Positions 14,494 through 19,405 of a stretch of DNA of 19,405 nt are shown here, piece by piece. The translations under genes and the position numbers were made by a program. Each line of letters starts with the position of its first letter. Position 1 is the first letter of the stretch. The notes beneath the pieces were generated by a model, which did no database searches, was not told where the DNA came from, and saw nothing but the letters and a program-made list of their open reading frames with translations. The stretch comes from Candidatus Avelusimicrobium faecicola (GTDB taxonomy: Bacteria; Elusimicrobiota; Elusimicrobia; Elusimicrobiales; Elusimicrobiaceae), in NCBI GenBank assembly GCA_900540405.1, contig UQFW01000027.1, forward strand, positions 1 through 19,405, in the 5' to 3' direction.

Positions 14494-16185
14494 ATGGAAA
14501 AAGAACAAGACGTGATTGTAGCCAAAAGTGCCGGGTTCTGCCCGGGTGTCAAACGCGCTATTGATAAAGTGCTGGAATTGGAAGCCGCCGGCAAAAAGCC
14601 CATTTATACCATTGGGCCGCTTATCCACAACAAACAAGTGACGGATATGCTTGCCGCCAAGCAGATTTCTTCCATCAACCACCCGCAGGAAGCGGCCGAT
14701 AAAACCGGGGTTTTGGTTATCCGCGCCCACGGCATTACGCCCCAATTCCAGCAGGAAGTGACTTCCTGCGGTATGGAAGTGGTGGATGCCACCTGCCCGC
14801 TGGTTAAGCGCGCGCATGACGTCATTTCCAAATACGCACAGGAAGGCTACTCCACCGTAATTGTGGGGGACGGCGGCCACGCGGAAGTCATCGGCCTGCT
14901 AGGTTATACGCAAGGCAAAGGCGTGGTGGTATCCGGCCCGGAAGAAGCCCGCAAACTGCCCGCGTTTGATAAAGTAAATGTGGTTTCCCAAACCACCCAA
15001 AAAGAAAGCGTCTTTTACGAAACGGCCGAAATTATTAAAGCCAAAGCGGCGGTGTGCCAAATTTCCAACACCGTTTGCCAACCCACCAAAGACCGCCAAA
15101 AAGAAACGGTGGAACTTGCCAAAAATGCGGATTTAGTAATTGTGGTAGGCGGCAAACACAGCGCCAATACGGCGCGTTTGGCGCTTTTGTGCCAGGGGCT
15201 CGCCCCGCGCGTACTGCATATAGAAACGGAAGCGGAGCTTCAGCCGGAACAAGTCCTCCGCCCGCAGAAAATTTTTATTACCGCCGGGGCCTCCACCCCC
15301 AACTGGGTAATTGATAAAGTAGCCAACTGGGTGCGCGAAACCCGCCGCACCCGCAACCGCTTTGCGTGGACGGCCCGCTTAAAAGGCGCGTGGAATGCTT
15401 TTGTGCGCTCCTCTTTTTATACCGCGTTTGCCGCCATGGCTCTTACTTACGTTTGTATGAAACTGGAAGGAGCCAAAACGGATTGGACGTTATTAGCATT
15501 CTCGTGGTTGTTTATTTTCAGCCTGACGTCCGTAAACCGGGCGTTGGAAAATTCGTCCGCGCGGGCGGGCAAGGCCGCCTTGGCCGTCAGCTTAACGGCG
15601 TGCGCCGCGGCGCTGGGAATGGCGGCTACTGCCGGGTGGCAGGTGTTTTTACTGGCCTTGGCCTTTTTGGCGGCGGGGTTCTTCTATCCGTTCCGCCACG
15701 CGCTAAAATCCAAACTGCTTTCTTTCCCGGGAACAAAAGACGTGGTGACGGCCCTGGGGTGGGCGTTTGCATGTGCGTGGCTGCCCGCGTATGCCCATGG
15801 GTTGCCGTTCCAAAAAGCCACCTGTTTGGCGGTGTTTTATGCGGCACTGCTGGTGTTTATGCGCTCCGTCACGCTGGGGTTTTCGTCGGCCAATAAAGAT
15901 TTAATGGTAGGGAAAGAAACTTTCTACAAAGCCTTTGGCATTACGGCTACCAAAGGGGCCGTGGCTTGCATGCTGGCCGCGCTTACGGGCGTACTGGCGG
16001 CGCTGTGGCTGATGCCATGGAAGCCTACACTGGTCGGTATGCTTTTAATAGGTAATTTGTATACCATTTATATTGTAATATATTATTATAGCCACCTTAC
16101 GGTGCGCAGTGTACGGCAGGAAACTTTTATTGACGGACAATTTTTTATCTTATGGATTTTAAGTTATCTGTCCAAATATATGTAA
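14494..16185 (+). CDS. ispH: IspH fused to a UbiA-like membrane prenyltransferase domain
   Basis: A 563-residue fusion. Residues 1-285 are HMBPP reductase, the last enzyme of the MEP isoprenoid pathway. The three cluster cysteines are C16 (GFCPGV), C101 (DATCPLV) and C195 (NTVCQPTKDRQ); RAHG, GHAEVIG (catalytic Glu), SQTTQK and TAGASTPNWVI are all present, so this half should be active. Residues 300-563 hold about nine TM segments in a UbiA-type arrangement. The second metal motif is recognisable (D469 in NKDLMVGKETF, as in D-x3-G-x2-T), but the first, normally NDxxD, reads NRALEN (N348-N353) and lacks its first Asp. The partner may therefore be an altered or inactive prenyltransferase. ATG 14488 is an alternative start, but it touches the -10 hexamer; 14494 fits leaderless initiation. 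It begins an operon with phosphofructokinase and rlmB, 13 bases before the next gene. Confidence 0.92.
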   Translation: MEKEQDVIVAKSAGFCPGVKRAIDKVLELEAAGKKPIYTIGPLIHNKQVTDMLAAKQISSINHPQEAADKTGVLVIRAHGITPQFQQEVTSCGMEVVDATCPLVKRAHDVISKYAQEGYSTVIVGDGGHAEVIGLLGYTQGKGVVVSGPEEARKLPAFDKVNVVSQTTQKESVFYETAEIIKAKAAVCQISNTVCQPTKDRQKETVELAKNADLVIVVGGKHSANTARLALLCQGLAPRVLHIETEAELQPEQVLRPQKIFITAGASTPNWVIDKVANWVRETRRTRNRFAWTARLKGAWNAFVRSSFYTAFAAMALTYVCMKLEGAKTDWTLLAFSWLFIFSLTSVNRALENSSARAGKAALAVSLTACAAALGMAATAGWQVFLLALAFLAAGFFYPFRHALKSKLLSFPGTKDVVTALGWAFACAWLPAYAHGLPFQKATCLAVFYAALLVFMRSVTLGFSSANKDLMVGKETFYKAFGITATKGAVACMLAALTGVLAALWLMPWKPTLVGMLLIGNLYTIYIVIYYYSHLTVRSVRQETFIDGQFFILWILSYLSKYM

Positions 16186-16198
16186 TGGAGGGGTGCAA

Positions 16199-17299
16199 AT
16201 GAGTATTCATAAAATTGGTATTTTAACCGCCGGCGGAGATTGCCCCGGTTTGAACGCTGTGGTGCGGGCGGTAAGCAAAAACGCCTTGGGCCACGGGATT
16301 GAAGTTTTAGGTTTCAAAAACGGTTTTGACGGCCTGGTGCGCAACGAGTTCATCAACATTACCGACGAAACCGTATCTAACATTTTAACGCAGGGCGGCA
16401 CCATTTTGGGCAGCAGTAATATTGCTAACCCGTTCAAATATACACTGCCGCCTTTCGGCACGCCGCAGGACCCGAAAGATTTGTCCTCCGTCGTTATGCA
16501 CAATTTTAAGGAAAACCAACTGGATGCCTTAATTACCGTGGGGGGCGACGGCACGCTCCACATGTCCCAACAATTTGTGGACTTGGGTATGCCGATTGTA
16601 GCCGTGCCCAAAACCATTGATAACGACCTCTGCTCCACGGACCAGACCTTCGGCTTTGACTCCGCCTTGGCCATTGCCACGGAAGCCATTGACCGCCTGC
16701 ACACCACCGCCCAAAGCCACCACCGGGTAATGATTGTGGAAACCATGGGCCGCTATGCGGGGTGGATTGCCCTGCGTTCCGCTATTGCGGGCGGGGGCGA
16801 TATTGTACTGGTGCCGGAAATCCCGTACAATGATGAAGTGATTGTAAACCACATTTTGGAACGCCGCCGCAAAGGCAAAACGTTCAGCATTGTGGTAGCG
16901 GCCGAGGGCGCCAAAAACGAAGCCGGCGAACAAGCCGTCACCCGCACGGTGGCCGGCAGTACGGACCCTATCCGCCTGGGCGGTATTGCTTATAAATTAA
17001 GCCAAATGATTGAAGACAAAACGGGCATAGAATCCCGCGCGTGCGTGTTAGGGCACACCCAACGCGGCGGCACGCCCACGGCATTTGACCGCTGGCTTTC
17101 CACCCTTTACGGTGCCAAAGCTATGGATATGATATTGGAAGGCAAATTCGGCTATATGGCCAGTTTGCACGCTTTCAAAATGGAAGAAGTAAAAATAGCA
17201 GATGCTATTGCCCAATTAAAACGTGTGGACCCGCAAGGGCCCGAAGTAAAAGCCGCGCTGGAAGTAGGCATGAGCTTCGGTTCCACCCAAATCGGTTAA
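16199..17299 (+). CDS. pfkA: 6-phosphofructokinase, G/K phosphoryl-donor signature
   Basis: A 366-residue enzyme of the PFK family, which phosphorylates fructose 6-phosphate at C1. Motifs: LTAGGDCPGLNAV at the N-terminus, GGDGT (G118), PKTIDND (K138, catalytic D141), ETMGRYAGWIAL, and HTQRGGTPTAFDR near the C-terminus. The donor is predicted from two sites: Gly at the E. coli 104 position (G118) indicates ATP, while Lys at the 124 position (K138) is typical of PPi-dependent enzymes. The combination is known in ATP-using members of the PPi-derived clade, such as trypanosomatid PFK, so ATP is favoured but not certain. GGAGGGG (16187-16193) five bases before ATG 16199 sets the start; the in-frame GTG at 16193 overlaps that site. 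It is the middle gene of the operon, 9 bases before rlmB. Confidence 0.95.
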   Translation: MSIHKIGILTAGGDCPGLNAVVRAVSKNALGHGIEVLGFKNGFDGLVRNEFINITDETVSNILTQGGTILGSSNIANPFKYTLPPFGTPQDPKDLSSVVMHNFKENQLDALITVGGDGTLHMSQQFVDLGMPIVAVPKTIDNDLCSTDQTFGFDSALAIATEAIDRLHTTAQSHHRVMIVETMGRYAGWIALRSAIAGGGDIVLVPEIPYNDEVIVNHILERRRKGKTFSIVVAAEGAKNEAGEQAVTRTVAGSTDPIRLGGIAYKLSQMIEDKTGIESRACVLGHTQRGGTPTAFDRWLSTLYGAKAMDMILEGKFGYMASLHAFKMEEVKIADAIAQLKRVDPQGPEVKAALEVGMSFGSTQIG

Positions 17300-17308
17300 G
17301 GAGCCAAC

Positions 17309-18058
17309 ATGAACGAACCTTTAGATATTATTTACGGTATTCACCCGGTTATGGAGGCGTTGCGCAGTAAAAAACGCAATGTGACCCAACTGTATGTGAC
17401 GGACGGCAAGGCCGGACACCGCCAAGTGGAAGAAATTATCCGCCTGGCCAAAAGAAACAGTGTAAAAGTGGACCGCATTGAGCCGCGCGTACTAGATAAG
17501 CTGACCCACGGGGCCAACCACCAGGGCGTGTTGGCAAAAATCCAGCCCATTAAGCTCATGAAACTTTCTACCGCCATGTACGAAGCCGACGGCAATAAAA
17601 AAGACCTTTGGCTGGCCGTGGACGAAATGACCGACCCGCAAAACCTGGGGGCCATTATCCGCAGTGCGGCGTGTTTGGGGTTTTCCACCATTATTTTGCC
17701 GCAACGGCGCACGGTGGGCATTACGCCGGCCGTCTATAAAGTGGCCTGCGGGGCGATTGAAAACATCAACATTGTGGAAGTGGCCAACTTAAATACCGCC
17801 TTAACGGACTTGAAAGAAGAAGGCTTCTGGGTATACGGGGCGGATATGGACGGACAACCCATTACCGAAACCGATTATGCCTCTCCCGCCGTGCTGGTTA
17901 TTGGCAGTGAGGGTTTTGGTATCCGCGAAAAAACAGCCGAAAACTGCGACCAAATTGTTTCTATCCCGCAAAAAGGCGGGGTGGAAAGTTTGAACGCCTC
18001 TGCCGCCGCCAGTATCATTATGTATGATATGATGGCTAAAGTACAATTAAAAAAATAA
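17309..18058 (+). CDS. rlmB: 23S rRNA (guanosine-2'-O)-methyltransferase RlmB-like (SPOUT)
   Basis: A 249-residue TrmH/SpoU-family methyltransferase. The N-terminal substrate-binding domain (IIYGIHPVMEALRS, residues 8-21, then a THGANHQGVLA segment) is linked to a knotted SPOUT domain with motif 1 DPQNLGAIIRSA (D109, N112), motif 2 VIGSEGFGI (E201) and motif 3 IPQKGGVESLNAS (N229). RlmB methylates the 2'-OH of a guanosine (G2251 in E. coli) in the peptidyl-transferase P-loop. Motif 3 reads LNASAAASI where LNVSVAAGI is usual, a mild variation. A related target, as in the TrmH or TsnR branch, cannot be excluded, but the YGIHPVMEAL start favours RlmB. AAGGAG precedes ATG, nine bases after the pfkA stop, so it is the last gene of the operon. 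Confidence 0.93.
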   Translation: MNEPLDIIYGIHPVMEALRSKKRNVTQLYVTDGKAGHRQVEEIIRLAKRNSVKVDRIEPRVLDKLTHGANHQGVLAKIQPIKLMKLSTAMYEADGNKKDLWLAVDEMTDPQNLGAIIRSAACLGFSTIILPQRRTVGITPAVYKVACGAIENINIVEVANLNTALTDLKEEGFWVYGADMDGQPITETDYASPAVLVIGSEGFGIREKTAENCDQIVSIPQKGGVESLNASAAASIIMYDMMAKVQLKK

Positions 18059-18085
18059 GTTTTATCTGTACGGTAAATAAAAATG

Positions 18086-18117
18086 CGCCCCGGGATTTAC
18101 CCCCCGGGGTGTTTTTT
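18086..18117 (+). terminator. Terminator of the ispH-pfkA-rlmB operon
   Basis: CCCCGGG (18088-18094) pairs with CCCGGGG (18103-18109), extendable by GT and CG pairs, followed by TG and six T (18112-18117). Confidence 0.9.
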
Positions 18118-18240
18118 ATTTTAGGCGGACGGCCTGTTTTGATTTTCCGCCACTTTGCCGCCTTGTTGCGCCCGGAGTGTTTTTTAGGTGGACGGCTTAC
18201 CTGTTTCCATTCTTCCGCTTTTCGGCCTTGCCGCTCCCGG
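18108..18240. repeat. Degenerate tandem repeat, about 68-bp offset
   Basis: The stretch from TGTTTTTT at 18110 recurs from 18178 (TGTTTTTT), each followed by AGG(C/T)GGACGGC, a CCTGTTT and a TTCCGC block, then GCCTTG. Small gaps separate the copies. It lies between convergent genes, has no credible coding, and begins at the terminator T-run, so the terminator tail itself seems to have been duplicated. Confidence 0.5.
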
Positions 18241-18257
18241 GCCGCCCGCCCCGCCAT

Positions 18258-18280
18258 AAAAAAGGCCCCAAGCGGGGCCT
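18258..18280 (-). terminator. Terminator of the thioferritin gene
   Basis: AGGCCCC (18263-18269) pairs with GGGGCCT (18274-18280) with a 4-base loop; on the minus strand it runs into a six-T tail, 25 bases past the stop. Confidence 0.9.
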
Positions 18281-18304
18281 GTTGCAAAAGCAGTACGCGG
18301 GCTA

Positions 18305-18823
18305 TCAGCCGGCGCAACCGCAATCGGCGGTAATGTATTTCATATCCAGGCCGATGTCTTCCAAATCCTGTTCGTGTTCCACCTCATCTTGCAAGATTTT
18401 GCGCAGTATATGGGCGGTAAGCAGGTCTTTATCTTTTACCATTTCCAATAATTTATTGTATACTTCAATGGCGCACCGCTCCCCCTGTAAATTTTGGGCC
18501 AAAATGGCTTTGGAGTCCTCATCTTCCGGCACTAAATAGCCGCAAGTGCTTTCTTTGTACCACTCTTTAGGCGAAAGTACCGGGGTTCCCCCGAGTTCCA
18601 AAATACGCTTGGCAAGCATTTCGGCGTGTTCTAATTCTTCGGCGGCATGTTCTTCCATTTCCGCAATCAAGCGCGAGGCGGCCATACCGCTTACCACCTT
18701 GGCCCCTATCCAATATTGGTAATAGGCCAACCATTCATCACAATAGGCTTTGTTTAAGGCGTGGATTAACTCACGAACGTTTAGCCCGGCTCTGTGTACG
18801 ATTTCTTTTCCTTTCATTCCCAT
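18305..18823 (-). CDS. Dps-like thioferritin (DPSL), ferritin-like di-iron protein
   Basis: A 172-residue ferritin-like four-helix protein. Metal ligands are seen in the DEWLAYYQY helix (E30), the EEHAAEELEHAE helix (E64, H67), the ERCAIEVY helix (E120) and the DEVEHEQ helix (E147, H150). C94 (STCGY) and C117 (GERCAIEVY) match the cysteine pair that marks the Dps-like (DPSL/thioferritin) family known from Sulfolobus, Pyrococcus and Bacteroides. Those proteins form 12-subunit cages that use peroxide to oxidise and store iron, protecting DNA in anaerobes. This would be cytoplasmic oxidative-stress defence. The C-terminus ends in DCGCAG, two further cysteines of unknown role. AGGAGGGG before ATG 18823 supports the start. 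It has its own promoter and terminator. Confidence 0.85.
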   Translation of the reverse strand: MGMKGKEIVHRAGLNVRELIHALNKAYCDEWLAYYQYWIGAKVVSGMAASRLIAEMEEHAAEELEHAEMLAKRILELGGTPVLSPKEWYKESTCGYLVPEDEDSKAILAQNLQGERCAIEVYNKLLEMVKDKDLLTAHILRKILQDEVEHEQDLEDIGLDMKYITADCGCAG

Positions 18824-18881
18824 AATTTACCCCTCCTGTATATGCGCCGGAATATGGCTGAAAATGCCCGGCGTATACCTT

Positions 18882-18909
18882 ATTGTATAATTCCGGCCGC
18901 ATTTGGCAA
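18882..18909 (-). promoter_or_regulatory. Thioferritin gene promoter
   Basis: Minus strand TTGCCA (18904-18909), 16-bp spacer, TACAAT (18882-18887), giving a leader of about 50 bases. I see no obvious PerR or Fur box. Confidence 0.55.
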
Positions 18910-18964
18910 CCCGGTAAAAAAGGTTAGAAAGTGCCTCTCCCCTGGCCGCGCAGGAGAAAACCGT

Positions 18965-18992
18965 TTGTTTTGCGCTCTATTTTAGTTATAAT
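18965..18992 (+). promoter_or_regulatory. Promoter of the deaminase gene
   Basis: TTGTTT (18965-18970), 16-bp spacer and a perfect TATAAT (18987-18992) lie about 48 bases before ATG 19041. GGAG (19027-19030) is the only ribosome-site candidate, ten bases before ATG. Confidence 0.55.
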
Positions 18993-19040
18993 AAAAGGAA
19001 AACCCGGCCTTTAACCCCACGCAAACGGAGATTTTTTATT

Positions 19041-19405
19041 ATGCCCAGACGCGACAAAGTAAATTATTATTTGGATTTAGCGGATGTTGTTTCCAAACGC
19101 TGTACCTGTTTACGCCGCCATTACGGAGCCGTGATTGTAAAAAATGACGAAGTGATTTCCACCGGCTATGTAGGCGCGCCGCGCGGGCGTAAAAACTGTA
19201 CGGATTTGGGCTACTGTATCCGCCAGCAAATGAATATCCCCCGCGGGGAACGCTACGAACTCTGCCGCAGTGTACACGCGGAAGCCAACGCCATTATCAG
19301 CGCGCCGCGCGATAAAATGATTGGCGCCACGCTCTATTTATCCGGGCGGGAGGCGGACTCCGGCGCTTATATCCACCATTCCAACAGTTGTTCTATGTGC
19401 AAGCG
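19041..19405 (+). CDS. dCMP deaminase-like protein, C-terminus beyond the right edge
   Basis: The frame is open from ATG 19041 to the window end (121 codons plus two bases). It belongs to the zinc-dependent cytidine/deoxycytidylate deaminase superfamily: VHAEANAI supplies the zinc ligand H79 and proton-shuttling E81, and CSMCK supplies C117 and C120. LADVVSKRCTCLRRHYGAVIVKN and the GYVGAPRG loop, with an insert containing C53, C59 and C75, are typical of dCMP deaminases, including the ComE-type proteins with an extra structural zinc. The reaction would be dCMP to dUMP, feeding dTMP synthesis; a related substrate cannot be excluded. It diverges from the thioferritin gene. The remaining C-terminal residues are not seen. 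Confidence 0.85.
   Translation, partial: MPRRDKVNYYLDLADVVSKRCTCLRRHYGAVIVKNDEVISTGYVGAPRGRKNCTDLGYCIRQQMNIPRGERYELCRSVHAEANAIISAPRDKMIGATLYLSGREADSGAYIHHSNSCSMCK

Noticed and set aside
15366..15896. 176-codon + strand frame inside the UbiA-like region
   Set aside because: An alternate frame of a membrane domain; Gly/Val/Arg-rich and with no ribosome site.
16193..16198. GTG start two codons upstream of pfkA
   Set aside because: It overlaps the GGAGGGG ribosome site; the ATG at 16199 has ideal spacing.
1..19405. CRISPR array, insertion sequence, toxin-antitoxin pair or phage module
   Set aside because: No regularly spaced repeats, transposase or integrase motifs, or paired small ORFs with start signals are visible on either strand.

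Overview
The window looks like a piece of a Gram-negative, anaerobic, probably host-associated bacterial chromosome. The support is secreted proteins with signal peptides, a lysophospholipid recycling enzyme, a proton-pumping pyrophosphatase, a Dps-like thioferritin and a methylerythritol-phosphate pathway enzyme. The general gene style reminds me of gut Elusimicrobiota (Elusimicrobium relatives), but that is an inference from memory. I see no rRNA, tRNA, CRISPR array, transposase or phage gene.

Layout, left to right. Positions 1-1943 (minus) hold most of a tandem AAA+ ATPase that runs off the left edge. Positions 2104-3567 are visibly AT-richer and carry a divergent alkyladenine-glycosylase-like protein, a + strand gene remnant with its terminator, and a small membrane protein; this stretch is the best candidate for acquired DNA. 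Positions 3651-7560 (minus) are an apparent operon of a MarR-type repressor and a three-part LplT/PlsC/acyl-ACP-synthetase fusion, with a probable autoregulatory operator on the promoter. Next come a secreted protein-glutaminase-like enzyme (7735-8949, minus), a K+-independent H+-pumping pyrophosphatase (9070-11439, plus), an uncharacterised two-TM protein (11489-12322, plus) and an exported M3A metallopeptidase (12375-14426, minus). Divergent from the peptidase is an operon of an IspH-UbiA-like fusion, a phosphofructokinase and RlmB (14494-18058). The right end has a thioferritin (minus) and the first two thirds of a dCMP-deaminase-like gene that runs off the edge.

Themes. Envelope lipid handling recurs (lysolipid recycling; isoprenoid supply fused to a prenyltransferase-like membrane domain). 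Pyrophosphate economy may also link neighbours: acyl activation and prenyl transfer release PPi, the membrane pyrophosphatase uses it, and the phosphofructokinase has the K of the PPi-type family but the G of ATP-using enzymes. Two secreted protein-modifying enzymes suggest use of dietary or host protein.

The most unusual signal I found is regulatory. Five genes have a -10-like hexamer exactly six bases before the start codon and no Shine-Dalgarno sequence, implying leaderless mRNAs, while operon-internal and several other genes have strong Shine-Dalgarno sites. Two of the five are the divergent peptidase and ispH genes, whose promoters share a perfect 13-bp inverted repeat. Almost every gene end is marked by a clear hairpin terminator.
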